From: Lysobacterales bacterium
Lineage (GTDB): Bacteria > Pseudomonadota > Gammaproteobacteria > Xanthomonadales > Xanthomonadaceae
NCBI GenBank assembly: GCA_015655355.1
Contig: JAATFG010000098.1
Location: forward strand, 1-33,025
Length of the DNA stretch: 33,025 nt
Direction of reading: 5' to 3'
Part shown: positions 23,725 to 32,360 of the stretch, one piece after another
Position numbering within the stretch: position 1 is the first letter of the stretch
How the letters are laid out: each line of letters starts with the position of its first letter
Made by a program: the position numbers and the translations under genes
The notes under the pieces: generated by a model
Database searches by the model: none
Seen by the model: the letters and a program-made list of their open reading frames with translations, nothing else
Told to the model about the DNA's origin: nothing

Positions 23725-23775
23725 GGTGAAGCATGCCCTCCCACCCGCAAGCGAGGGAGAGGAGGCGTTTGCGGC

Positions 23776-24387
23776 TTACTTCTTTTTCTTCGCGACCGCA
23801 GCCGCCGGCGCGGCGGCCGGCTGGGCGTAGCCTTCGGTGGTGATCGACAGTTGCACTTCGTCGCTGACCGGGCCGGCGAAAGTGCCGACGCCGAAGTCGG
23901 TGCGCTTCACGACGCCGGTGGCGTTGAAGCCGATCGCCGGCACCTTCAGCATCGGCTGCTCGCCGAGGCCGTTGAGGGTCACGTCCAGCGTGACCGGATG
24001 GGTGTTGTCCTTGATGGTCAGGTCGCCGGTCACCTTGAGGTGGGTCGCATCGACCACTTCGACCTGGGTGCTCTTGAAGGTCGCGCTCGGTAACTTGGTC
24101 GCGTCGAAGAAGGTGGCGCTGTGCAGGTGTTCGTTGAACTTGTCCGAGAAACCGTTGAGGCCGGACAGCGGCAGGGTGACGTTGACGCTGGAAGCTTCCG
24201 GCTTGGCCGCGTCGTACACGAGCGTGCCGTCGATGTCGCCGAAATGCGCGCTCGGCTTGGAGAAGCCGAAGTGGGTCCAGGTGGCGATCACGTCGGTGTG
24301 GGCCGGATCGAGCTTGTAGGTGACCGGAGCGGCGAAAGCGCTGCCGGCGATGGCGAACAAGGCGGCGGCGAGAAGGGTCTTGCGCAT
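23776..24387 (-). CDS. yceI: YceI-family periplasmic protein
   Basis: 203-aa protein with a Sec signal peptide (MRKTLLAAALFAIAGSAFA, cleavage before APVTY). The mature part is a YceI lipocalin-like barrel: YKLDPAHTDVIATWTHFGFSKPSAHFGDIDGTLVYD, VNVTLPLSGLNGFSDKFNEHLHSATFFD, DLTIKDNTHPVTLDVTLNG and VVKRTDFGVGTFAGPVSDEVQLSITTEGY. YceI proteins bind polyisoprenoid-like lipids in the periplasm; the physiological role is unclear. An unusual Ala-rich tail ends in four lysines. A clear AAGGAAAA ribosome-binding site precedes the ATG. It lies downstream of the RutE-like gene with its own terminator. Confidence 0.92.
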   Translation of the reverse strand: MRKTLLAAALFAIAGSAFAAPVTYKLDPAHTDVIATWTHFGFSKPSAHFGDIDGTLVYDAAKPEASSVNVTLPLSGLNGFSDKFNEHLHSATFFDATKLPSATFKSTQVEVVDATHLKVTGDLTIKDNTHPVTLDVTLNGLGEQPMLKVPAIGFNATGVVKRTDFGVGTFAGPVSDEVQLSITTEGYAQPAAAPAAAVAKKKK

Positions 24388-24451
24388 GGCAGTTTTCCTT
24401 TGGGTTGAGTGTGTGATGCGTGGGAGTCTGGAACGGTTGTTCGGACGTGCC

Positions 24452-25054
24452 TTATTCAATCCTCGCGGCCTCGTCGAACGGCAGGCGCGGTCCGCGCGGG
24501 AACACGCTGGCCGGATCGCCGACGCCGAGGTTGACCAGGAAATTCGATTTGATCGCGGTACCGGCGAAGAAGGCTTCGTCGACCTTGGCGTGGTCGAAGC
24601 CGGACATCGGCCCGCAATCGAGGCCGAGCGAACGCGCGGCAAGGATCAGGTACGCGCCCTGCAGGCTGCTGTTGCGCAGAGCGACGGTCTCGCGGCCTTC
24701 GCGGGTCGACGGGAACCAGCCCTTCGCATCGACGTGCGGGAACAGGTAGTTGATCTTGTCGTTGAAATCGAGGTCATGGCCAACGATCACCGTCACCGGC
24801 GCGGCCATGGTCTTGGCCACGTTGCCTTCGCTCAGCGCCGGGCGCAGCTTTTCCTTGGCCTCTTTCGATTTGACGAAGACGAAGCGCGCCGGCGTCGAGT
24901 TCACCGCGGTCGGGCCCCACTTCAGCAGGTCGTAAAGCTTGCGCAACGTCTCCTCGCCCACCTCGCCGCCGAAGGCGTTGTAGGTGCGCGCGGTGTTGAA
25001 CAACTGGTCGAGCGTCGCCTTGTCCAGCGCGGCATGTTCGAGTGTTTCGGTCAC
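24452..25054 (-). CDS. Malonic semialdehyde reductase-like nitroreductase (RutE family)
   Basis: 200-aa FMN-dependent nitroreductase-fold protein. It aligns along its length with Rut[125 protein letters not shown]. In E. coli RutE reduces malonic semialdehyde in pyrimidine catabolism, but no other rut gene is present, so the substrate here is uncertain. The start is GTG 25054, placed to give the family N-terminus. It is divergent from the ELM1-like gene. Confidence 0.85.
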   Translation of the reverse strand: MTETLEHAALDKATLDQLFNTARTYNAFGGEVGEETLRKLYDLLKWGPTAVNSTPARFVFVKSKEAKEKLRPALSEGNVAKTMAAPVTVIVGHDLDFNDKINYLFPHVDAKGWFPSTREGRETVALRNSSLQGAYLILAARSLGLDCGPMSGFDHAKVDEAFFAGTAIKSNFLVNLGVGDPASVFPRGPRLPFDEAARIE

Positions 25055-25147
25055 GGTTCGGCCTGCAGGTGAATTACTCGGGAATCGCAGTGTAGAGTGT
25101 CGGCATCGCAACGACACCCGGCCCTCTGCAACGGATTGTTGATCCCC

Positions 25148-26125
25148 GTGGAACGCGAAACCGCCAACCCCGCCACGCTCGTGCTGCACGACGGTGCCGC
25201 CGGCAATCGTCGCCAGGCCTTGGCCCTGGCCACTGCTCTGGACCTGCCGGCGCTCGAATTCGAGCTGCGGCCGCGCCCCCCGGCACGCTGGATTTCCCCG
25301 AAAAAATGGCCGTTTTTCGCGCCCAGCGGCGGCGCGGGGCAAGCTTTCGGCGACGACTTCGCGCACGTGCTGGCACGACCGCCGCGGCTGGCGATCGGCT
25401 GCGGCCGCCACGCGGCGCTGGCCACGCGCCTGCTCGGCGAATGCGGCGCGAAGACCGTGCAGATCCTCGACCCGCGCATCGACACAAGACATTGGCATGT
25501 CGTCATCGCGCCCGAGCATGACGGCCTGCGCGGCGCCAACGTCATCACCCTGCCCGGCAGCCTCAATCCGGTCGACGACGCATGGCTCGACGCGGGACGC
25601 GCGCGCTTCGACCGGTTCGCCGCGTTGCCGTCGCCGCGCACCGCGGTGCTGCTCGGCGGCGACAGCGCGCATTGGCGGCTCGATGCGGAGAAATTCGAGC
25701 GGTTCGCCGCCGCGCTCGAAGCGCTCGCGCAACGCGAGGGCGGCAGCCTGCTGCTCACCGTGTCGCGGCGCACGCCGGCGGACATCGTCGCGCAATTGAC
25801 CTCGCGCTTCGCCGACGTGCCGCACGCGCTGTGGCGCGACCATCGCGATGGCGAGAATCCCTACGCCGGTTTGCTCGCGCATGCGCAGCGCATCGTGTGC
25901 ACGCCGGATTCGGTCAACATGATTTCCGAGGCCTGCGCGACGCGCGTGCCGGTGTTCGTGTTCGATGCACGCGGCGTGCGCGGCCGTGCGCGCAACTTCG
26001 TCGATGCATTGTTGGCACGCAAGCGCATCCGCGAATTCGACGCCGCGCTGGCGCCCTTCGCGGTCGAACCGCTGCGCGAGACGCCGCGCGTCGCCGCGGA
26101 AGTGAAGCGGCGGCTCGGCCTGTAG
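25148..26125 (+). CDS. ELM1/DUF1022 family protein
   Basis: About 325 aa. It matches the family named after plant mitochondrial-fission protein ELM1, which in bacteria looks like a GT-B-fold nucleotide-sugar enzyme. Recognisable parts are [37 protein letters not shown], the central [38 protein letters not shown] and the C-terminal [26 protein letters not shown]. No activity is known. The start is uncertain: GTG 25148, TTG 25139 and GTG 25097 are in frame, and none has a strong ribosome-binding site. It converges on glnE (3 bp apart). Confidence 0.8.
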   Translation: MERETANPATLVLHDGAAGNRRQALALATALDLPALEFELRPRPPARWISPKKWPFFAPSGGAGQAFGDDFAHVLARPPRLAIGCGRHAALATRLLGECGAKTVQILDPRIDTRHWHVVIAPEHDGLRGANVITLPGSLNPVDDAWLDAGRARFDRFAALPSPRTAVLLGGDSAHWRLDAEKFERFAAALEALAQREGGSLLLTVSRRTPADIVAQLTSRFADVPHALWRDHRDGENPYAGLLAHAQRIVCTPDSVNMISEACATRVPVFVFDARGVRGRARNFVDALLARKRIREFDAALAPFAVEPLRETPRVAAEVKRRLGL

Positions 26126-26127
26126 TC

Positions 26128-28893
26128 TCAGGCGAAATCCAGGCCGCAGTCGCGCACGGTGTCGGCCACGTCCCGCCGCGCCGCTGCGATCGCCGCGCCG
26201 GTCGGCACGATGCGCTTGCGCCCGTCCAGCGTGCAGGCCAGGCTTTCGCCGAGGAACAGCGCGTGCGCGGCCAGCAGCGCCGCGTGCGCGTCCGCGGCGA
26301 GCAGGCCGGCGGCGTGCGCGGCATCGATCAGTTCGCGCGTGTTGCGCGCGGCCAGCAGCGCCGGCTGCACGGATGCGGCGCGCAGGACCAGGAATTGCAG
26401 CAGGAACTCGATGTCGACCAGGCCGCCGGCGCCTTGCTTGAGATCGAAGTGCGCGGCATCGCCGCGATCCAGCGCCGCACGCATCTTCCCGCGCATCTCG
26501 CCCACGTCGGCACGCAGCTTTCCCTCCTCGCGCGGAGCCGCCAGCACTTCCGCGCGCAGCGCGTCGAAATCGGCCAGCAGCGACGCATCGCCGGCAACGC
26601 CGCGGGCGCGCACCAGCGCCTGGTGCTCCCAGGTCCACGCGCGCTGGCGCTGGTAATCGCGGAAGCTGGCCAGCGAGGTGACCAGACCGCTCTTGCTGCC
26701 ATCCGGACGCAACCGCGCATCCACTTCGTACAGGCGCCCGGCGCCGGTCTGCGCGCCGAGCAAGGTGCTGACCTTGCGCGTCAGGCGCATGTGCCACAGC
26801 GCCGCGTCGATGGGCCTGGCGCCGTCGCTTTGCGCATCGGCGCGCGCATCGAACAGGAACACCAGATCCAGATCGGAACCGAAACCGAGTTCCTCCGCGC
26901 CGAGGCTGCCGTAGCCGGCGATCGCGAAGCGCGCGCCCGGCACGCGTCCATGCACGGCGACCAGTTCCGCCTCGGCCATGTGCAGCACCGCGCGCAACGC
27001 TTCCTCGGCCAGCCATGCCAGTTGCCGCGCGCTGGCGTGGGCCGGCTGGCGCCGGTCCAGTTCGGCCTGGGCGATGCGGAAGCCCAGCGCCAGATGGGTT
27101 TCGTTGAGCAGGCGCAGCGCAAGTTCGGGATCGGCTTCGTGCAGGGTGGCCGCGCATTGGGCGCGCATTTCCGCGCGCGTCGGCAGCGGGCCGGCGATGC
27201 GCGCGTCGAGCAGTTCGTCAAGCAGCAGCGGGAACGCGACCAGGCGCTAGGCGAGGAAGGCGCTGCGCGCGAACACGTCGACCAGCCGCACCAGCGCCTG
27301 CGGCTGTTCGTCGAGCAGGGCGAGATAGGATGCGCGGCGCAGGATCGCGCGCAGCAGTTGCAGCAGGCGTTGCAGCGCCGCGTCGGCGTTGCGCGAATGC
27401 GCGGCGGCCTCCAGCAACGCCGGCAGCACGCGATCCAGCCGCTGCCGCGATGGCGCGGACAGCTCGCGCACGCCCAGCGAACGGGTGAAATCGCGCAGCA
27501 ACGCATCGGCCTCCGCGCCGAAACCGGCATCGTGCAAGGCCTGTGCGTCGCCGCCTTGCGGCAGGGCCAGCCAGTACCCGGACAGCGCGCCAGCATCGCG
27601 CTTTTTCCGGCGCGGCGCGAGCAGTTCGGAGAATTCGCCGGCAACGCGTTCGCGCACCGCGTCCAGTTCGCGCGACAGGGCCGCCCAGTCCGCATGGCCC
27701 AGCGCGCGCGCGATGCGCGCGCGGTCGCTCGCGTCGGCGGGCAACACGTGCGTCTGCGCATCGCGCAGCATCTGCAGGCGGTTTTCCAGCCTGCGCAGGA
27801 AACGGTAATCGGCGGCGAGCGCCGCGCCGACTTCGACCGAAACCTGTCGCGCCGCGACCAACGCTTGCAACGCCGGCAACAGGCGGCGCTCACGCAGGCT
27901 CGCGTCGCGCCCGCCGTGGATCAGTTGCAGCGACTGGGCGAGGAATTCGATCTCGCGGATGCCGCCGCGGCCGCGCTTGATGTCGTCGTCGAGTTCCTTG
28001 CGCGCGACTTCGGCGTTGATCAGCGCCTTCATCGCGCGCAGGCCGTCGAGCGCGGTGAAATCCAGATAGCGCCGGTACACGAACGGACGCAGCGTTTGCA
28101 GCCAGTGCTCGCCGGCCTCGACGGCGCCGGCGACCACGCGCGCCTTGAGCCACGCATAGCGCTCCCAGTCGCGGCCCTCGCGCTGGAAATACGCGTCCAT
28201 CGCCGCGAACGGCAGCGCGATGCGGCCATCGCCGCCGAACGGGCGCAGGCGCAGGTCGACGCGATGGACGAAGCCGTCGGCCGTGGTTTCGTCGAGCAGC
28301 TTCGCCAGGCGCTGGCCGAGCCTGGCGAAATAATCTTCCGCCGCCAGCGGACGCGCGCCATCGCTTTGGCCCGGTTCCGGATAGGCGAAGACCAGATCGA
28401 TGTCCGAGGAAAAATTCAGTTCGCCGCCGCCCAGCTTGCCGAGGCCGAACACGACCAGGCGCTGCACCGCGTCGTCCGCGTCGCGCACCACGCCGTGTTT
28501 CTGCGCGAATTCGGCTTCGAGCGCGGCCAGTGCGACGTGCAGGCAGGTTTCCGCCAGCCGCGTCGCGGCGCACAGGATTTCATCGACGCCGGCGCCATCG
28601 ACCACGTCGCGCCAGACCAGCCGCGTCGATTCGGCGATGCGGAAGCGGCGCAGCAGCATCGGCCATTCCGCGGTGTTGTCCTGCGTCAGTTGCGGCGGCG
28701 CGAGCGGCAGCGACGCATCGTGCAGCAGATGCGCCAGCAATCCGGGCTGGCGGCGCAGGGTGTCGGCGGCGAAATCGCTGGCCAGCAGCAAGGCGCGGAG
28801 CTTGGCCAGCGCGGGCGGGTCGAGCGCGGCGACGGATTCGGGCGACAGCCGCGCCAGTTGGCGTTAGATCAGCGTGCCGGGTTCGACGCTCAC
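26128..28893 (-). pseudogene. glnE: glnE, bifunctional glutamine-synthetase adenylyltransferase/deadenylase, with two in-frame stops
   Basis: GlnE adenylylates and deadenylylates glutamine synthetase in response to nitrogen. Reading from GTG 28893 on the minus strand, the frame encodes a full-length enzyme (922 codons; E. coli 946) except for TAA at codon 10 (28866-28864) and TAG at codon 549 (27249-27247). The deadenylase domain keeps its DxD at D164/D166 ([12 protein letters not shown]) and RLRPFG. The adenylyltransferase domain keeps D674/D676 ([12 protein letters not shown]) and [12 protein letters not shown]. Sequence on both sides of each stop is well conserved ([38 protein letters not shown]). 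The second stop falls at the boundary between the two catalytic halves, so two separate polypeptides are conceivable, restarting at TTG 28791 and ATG 27168. Otherwise inactive, or a sequencing error. Confidence 0.85.
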
Positions 28894-28927
28894 GCCTTGC
28901 GCGGATCGAGGCGGAACGACGGGCACC

Positions 28928-29626
28928 TCATTCGTGCAATTCCAGATGGAATTGCGCGGCCATCTTTTCCAGCAGCACTGGCTTGACCGCGTCCGGCGTC
29001 GACGGCCCGCCGAGGTCGTTCAACGCCACCGCCTGCAGGCCGACGTAGCCGCAGGGATTGATGCGCTGGAACGGTTCCAGCGACAGGTTGATGTTGAAGC
29101 TCAGGCCATGGAAGGTGCGGCCCTTGCGCACGCGGATGCCAAGCGCGCCGATCTTGGCGCCGTTGACGTACACGCCGGGCGCGCCGTACTTGCGCTCGGC
29201 GTGGATGTTCCATTCGGCGCAGGTGTCGATGATCGACTGCTCGATGCGGCAGACGTATTCCTTGACCCCGATCTTCATGCGGTGCAGGTCGAACAGCGGA
29301 TACGCGACGATCTGGCCGGGGCCGTGGTAGGTGACCTGGCCGCCGCGATCGACGTGGATCACCGGGATGTCGCCCGGCGCGAGCACGTGTTCTTCCTTGC
29401 CCGCCTGGCCCAGGGTGAAAACCGGATCGTGTTCGACCAGCCAGATTTCGTCGGGCGTGGCGGCATCGCGCACGTCGGTGAATTCCTGCATCGCGCGCCA
29501 TACCGGTTCGTAGGCGCGGCGGCCGAGGTCGTGCACCGTGCAGGCGAAAAGCGGTCCCTCTCCCGGCGCATCCGCGCCGCCCTCTCCCACGAGGGGAGAG
29601 GGAACTGCACGGGCGTTTTCGGTCAC
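28928..29626 (-). CDS. lipB: Octanoyl-[ACP]:protein N-octanoyltransferase
   Basis: Transfers octanoate from octanoyl-ACP to lipoyl domains, the first step of lipoate assembly. From GTG 29626 it is 232 aa. The core is standard: [55 protein letters not shown] with catalytic K158, and [10 protein letters not shown] with the acyl-carrying C192. The N-terminus carries an extra [16 protein letters not shown] segment (residues 9-24) encoded by an intergenic-type repeat. The GTG overlaps the ybeD stop (GTGA). The usual next gene, lipA, is absent; glnE follows after 34 nt. Confidence 0.93.
   Translation of the reverse strand: MTENARAVPSPLVGEGGADAPGEGPLFACTVHDLGRRAYEPVWRAMQEFTDVRDAATPDEIWLVEHDPVFTLGQAGKEEHVLAPGDIPVIHVDRGGQVTYHGPGQIVAYPLFDLHRMKIGVKEYVCRIEQSIIDTCAEWNIHAERKYGAPGVYVNGAKIGALGIRVRKGRTFHGLSFNINLSLEPFQRINPCGYVGLQAVALNDLGGPSTPDAVKPVLLEKMAAQFHLELHE
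29556..29602. repeat. Intergenic-type repeat inside the 5' end of lipB
   Basis: CCCTCTCCC occurs at 29556-29564 and 29580-29588; the second copy pairs with GGGAGAGGG (29594-29602) across a 5-nt loop. Between the copies is a GGCGC-ATCC-GCGCC hairpin (29565-29578). This pattern is usually intergenic in Proteobacteria, yet here it is translated in frame as part of LipB. A decayed relative (CCCTCCC...GGGAGAGG) lies at 23736-23762. Confidence 0.7.
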
Positions 29627-29910
29627 AGCGTCCACTTCACTTCCGGGTGCTCGCGCAGCGCATGGTGCGCGGCATCGTACTGTTCGCGCGTATCGGCCTT
29701 GAAGCTGATGCGCACGCTGACGTACTTGCCGTTGCTCGAATGCTTCCAGGAAATGCTTTCCTCCAGCACTTCGACGCCACATTGCACCAGCAGCTTCGGC
29801 AATTCGGTTTCCAGTCCCTTGTCGGCCGTGCCCATCGCGCTGAGCTCGAAGGTGCCGGGGAACTGGAAGCCGGTATCAGGGTTTTCGGCCTTGATCTTTT
29901 CGATGTCCAT
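29623..29910 (-). CDS. ybeD: DUF493/UPF0250 family protein (YbeD)
   Basis: 95-aa protein of the UPF0250 family, ferredoxin-like (ACT-like) fold. The N-terminal [23 protein letters not shown], then [38 protein letters not shown] match the family end to end. A GAGGAG ribosome-binding site lies just before ATG 29910. It overlaps lipB (GTGA) and follows dacC, the dacA-ybeD-lipB order known from E. coli. The function is unknown; a link to lipoate metabolism is only contextual. Confidence 0.93.
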   Translation of the reverse strand: MDIEKIKAENPDTGFQFPGTFELSAMGTADKGLETELPKLLVQCGVEVLEESISWKHSSNGKYVSVRISFKADTREQYDAAHHALREHPEVKWTL

Positions 29911-29929
29911 CGGGATCTCCTCGCGTGCG

Positions 29930-29949
29930 GCCGGGCAAGCCGGCTCTAC
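29930..29949 (-). repeat. REP-like element with GTAG head, copy 3
   Basis: Minus strand GTAGAGCCGGCTTGCCCGGC: GTAG head (+ CTAC, 29946-29949), then a GCCGG/CCGGC dyad (29930-29934, 29940-29944). It fits the GTAG-headed REP consensus of Xanthomonadales and lies between dacC and ybeD. Confidence 0.65.
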
Positions 29950-29959
29950 AAAGATCGGA

Positions 29960-31156
29960 TTACTTGCTGTGCCACCACATCCAGAACCCGTCCCACAGGC
30001 GTTTGAAGAAACCGCCCTGCTCGACCGCTTCGATGGCGACCAGCGGCGCCTGGGCGACGACCTTGCCGTCCAGTTCCACCTTGACCGTGCCGACCTGCTG
30101 GCCCTTGGCCAGCGGCGCGACGATCTGCTTGGGCAGGTCCATGCTCGGCTTGAGGTCGTTGTAGCGGCCGCGCGGCACGCTGACCAGCAGCGGTTCGGCG
30201 ACGCCGAGCTTGACGCTGTTTTCCTTGCCCTTCCACACCCGCGGCGTGGCGAGCGCCGCGTTGGCTTCGTACAGGCGGTGGGTTTCGTAGAAGCGGAACC
30301 CCCAATTGAGCAGGGCGTAGGAATCGTCGGCGCGCTGCTTCATCGAGCTGTCGCCCATCACCACGGTGATCAGGCGCTGGTCGCCATGGACGGCGGAATT
30401 CATGATGCAGTAGCCGGCCTCGGAGGTGTGGCCGGTCTTGATGCCGTCCACCGCCGCATCGCGCCACAACAGCAGGTTGCGGTTCGGCTGGGTAATGCTG
30501 CCGACGGTGAATTCCTTGATCTTGTTGTACGCGTAGGACTGCGGGTAATCGTGGATCAGCGCGCGGCCGAGCAGGGCCATGTCGTAGGCGCTGGAATAGT
30601 GGCCGTCCTCGGACAGGCCGGTCGCATCCATGAACTGCGTGTCCTTCATGCCGATGCGCTGCGCATAGCTGTTCATCAGGTGGGTGAAGGCTTCCTCGCT
30701 GCCGGCGACATGCTCGGCCAGCGCGATCGCCGCGTCGTTGCCGCTCTGCACGACCATGCCGATTTCCATCTGCTGCAACGGCGCGGTGCTGTTGACCGGA
30801 AAGCCGCTGTACGAACCGTCGGTGCCGGCGCCGCCCTTGCGCCACGCGTTCTCGCTCATCAACACCGGGTCGTCGAGCTTGACCTTGCCGTTCTGCAATT
30901 CGGCGGCGACGACATAGGATGTCATCACCTTGGTCATGCTCGCCGGGGCGAGGTGTTCGTGGATGTTTCCGCCGGCCAGCACCGCGCCGCTGGCGTAGTC
31001 CATCACGATCCATGCCTTGCTCGTCGCCGGGGCCGGCGCCGGCGGAATCTCGACCACGTCGGCCGGAGGCGGCAGCGGCGCGGGCGTGGATTGCGCGAAG
31101 GCAAGGCCGGAGACGAGGGCGACAGCCGTGACGGCCGCGAAAACAGGGGATTTCAT
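29960..31156 (-). CDS. dacC: D-alanyl-D-alanine carboxypeptidase (PBP5/6 family)
   Basis: Low-molecular-weight penicillin-binding protein that trims pentapeptide stems of peptidoglycan. 398 aa with a Sec signal peptide (PVFAAVTAVALVSGLAFA) and a Pro-rich linker. The active-site motifs are SxxK at S73/K76 (PASMTKVMT), SxN at S138-N140 (VVQSGNDAA) and KTG at K240-G242 (GIKTGHT). The PBP5_C beta domain follows (VRGRYNDL-like VPRGRYNDLKPSMDLPKQIVAPLAKGQ) and a C-terminal amphipathic helix GGFFKRLWDGFWMWWHSK anchors it to the membrane. It has its own TACAAT -10 and a TGGAG ribosome-binding site. Neighbours rlpA and mltB also act on the wall. Confidence 0.95.
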   Translation of the reverse strand: MKSPVFAAVTAVALVSGLAFAQSTPAPLPPPADVVEIPPAPAPATSKAWIVMDYASGAVLAGGNIHEHLAPASMTKVMTSYVVAAELQNGKVKLDDPVLMSENAWRKGGAGTDGSYSGFPVNSTAPLQQMEIGMVVQSGNDAAIALAEHVAGSEEAFTHLMNSYAQRIGMKDTQFMDATGLSEDGHYSSAYDMALLGRALIHDYPQSYAYNKIKEFTVGSITQPNRNLLLWRDAAVDGIKTGHTSEAGYCIMNSAVHGDQRLITVVMGDSSMKQRADDSYALLNWGFRFYETHRLYEANAALATPRVWKGKENSVKLGVAEPLLVSVPRGRYNDLKPSMDLPKQIVAPLAKGQQVGTVKVELDGKVVAQAPLVAIEAVEQGGFFKRLWDGFWMWWHSK

Positions 31157-31197
31157 GCAGGCTCCAGTGCGAACTGGTGATCGGGGGAAGGCCGGGA

Positions 31198-31203
31198 ATT
31201 GTA
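31198..31203 (-). promoter_or_regulatory. Candidate -10 box of dacC
   Basis: TACAAT on the minus strand (+ ATTGTA) in the 73-bp rlpA-dacC gap; initiation near 31191 leaves a 35-nt leader. No strong -35 at 17 nt. It would allow dacC-ybeD-lipB expression independent of rlpA. Confidence 0.45.
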
Positions 31204-31229
31204 CGCCGCGCGAGGTGAGCGTGGACTGA

Positions 31230-32360
31230 TCAATCCCTGACGCGCTGCGGTCGCTCGAAGCCCAGTTGCACGATGCGCTGGGCGAGCCGATCGGCCTCGG
31301 TTTCGCTGGTCGGCACGCGCAGGCGCCAGCGGCTGCCGTCCTCGCTGGCGAGCAATTCGCCTTCGATGCCGGCGGCGCGCAGTTTGCCGAGCGCGCGCTC
31401 GGCGTTGTCGCGATTGGCAAAGCTGGCCACCTGCAATTGCAAGCCTTTCGCCGGTGCGGACAGCGTTGGCATCGGTTGTTTCGGCGCATCCGCCGTTGCG
31501 GCGGCGACCGGCGGCAGCGGCGATGCCGCCGGCAATGGCGCGGCGGCCACCGGCGCATCGTCTAGCGTCACCGCCACGGCCTGCACGCCGTGGCCGGCAT
31601 CATCGCCCGACGGCGGCGCATGCACGCTGTCGTCGACGCGTTGCGCCGCGCCGGCACGGCGCATGTCGCGCGGCGTCAACCCGCGCACCTCGACATTGCC
31701 GGTGCCCTTGCCGACGACACCGAGCTTCACCGCAGCGGCATAGCTCAGGTCGATCAGGCGCCCATCGTGGAACGGGCCGCGATCGTTGATGCGCACGATC
31801 ACGCTCCTGCCGTTGTCGAGGTTGGTGACGCGGGCGAAGCTCGGCAGCGGCAAGGTCTTGTGCGCGGCGGTGAACGCGTACATGTCGTAGACCTCGTGGT
31901 TCGAGGTCAGGCGGCCATGGAACTTGTTGCCGTAGTACGACGCGGTGCCGCGCTCGACGTAGCCGGAGGCAGAGTCCAGCACCTTGTACTTCTTGCCGAG
32001 CACGTAGTAAGGCGAATTGTTGCCGATGGCCGAATGCGGCTCGTCATCGACCACCGGCTCGCGGATGCAATCGAGGTCAGGCACGAAGTCCGGCGTGGTA
32101 TCGCGCACGCCCGGCTTGTACAGGCCGCCGCGGGTGTAGTCGCCGCGCGTCGACGGGTCTTCCTGCGCAGGCTGGTAGCGCGAGCAATCCTTGCCGCCTG
32201 CGTTTGCCGCCTGCGTTTGCGCCGGGGGCGCGACGACTTCGCCGCCCGTCGCGGCGGGGGCGTGTTTCTTCGGCGACGACGAGCATGCCGAAAACAGGCA
32301 CGCGGCGAACAGGGCGAGCGCGCCCGCGAATGCGACAGGAACGGAACTGCGGAATTTCAT
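31230..32360 (-). CDS. rlpA: RlpA septal lytic transglycosylase lipoprotein
   Basis: Outer-membrane lipoprotein that cleaves denuded glycan strands at the septum. 376 aa: a lipoprotein signal ending LFSAC (lipidated Cys26), a linker, the double-psi beta-barrel (YVERGTASYYGNKFHGRLTSNHEVYDMYAFTAAHKTLPLPSFARVTNLDNGRSVIVRINDRGPFHDGRLIDLS), an Ala/Pro-rich stretch, and a C-terminal SPOR domain (LQLQVASFANRDNAERALGKLRAAG) that targets septal denuded peptidoglycan. The ATG overlaps the mltB stop (ATGA). With mltB and dacC it forms a wall-remodelling cluster. Confidence 0.94.
   Translation of the reverse strand: MKFRSSVPVAFAGALALFAACLFSACSSSPKKHAPAATGGEVVAPPAQTQAANAGGKDCSRYQPAQEDPSTRGDYTRGGLYKPGVRDTTPDFVPDLDCIREPVVDDEPHSAIGNNSPYYVLGKKYKVLDSASGYVERGTASYYGNKFHGRLTSNHEVYDMYAFTAAHKTLPLPSFARVTNLDNGRSVIVRINDRGPFHDGRLIDLSYAAAVKLGVVGKGTGNVEVRGLTPRDMRRAGAAQRVDDSVHAPPSGDDAGHGVQAVAVTLDDAPVAAAPLPAASPLPPVAAATADAPKQPMPTLSAPAKGLQLQVASFANRDNAERALGKLRAAGIEGELLASEDGSRWRLRVPTSETEADRLAQRIVQLGFERPQRVRD

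Noticed and set aside
17321-28866. Genome-wide reassignment of TAG/TAA to Glu
   Set aside because: TAG ends pepP, the phosphatase-like gene, the GGDEF-EAL gene, waaA and the ELM1-like gene, and TAA ends the RutE-like gene, all at normal family lengths. Only the three listed sites interrupt conserved frames.
25582-28986. An open frame of 1134 codons on + across glnE
   Set aside because: Antisense shadow of glnE with low-complexity Arg/Ala/Gln-rich translation and no recognisable domain; the minus-strand frame carries GlnE motifs.
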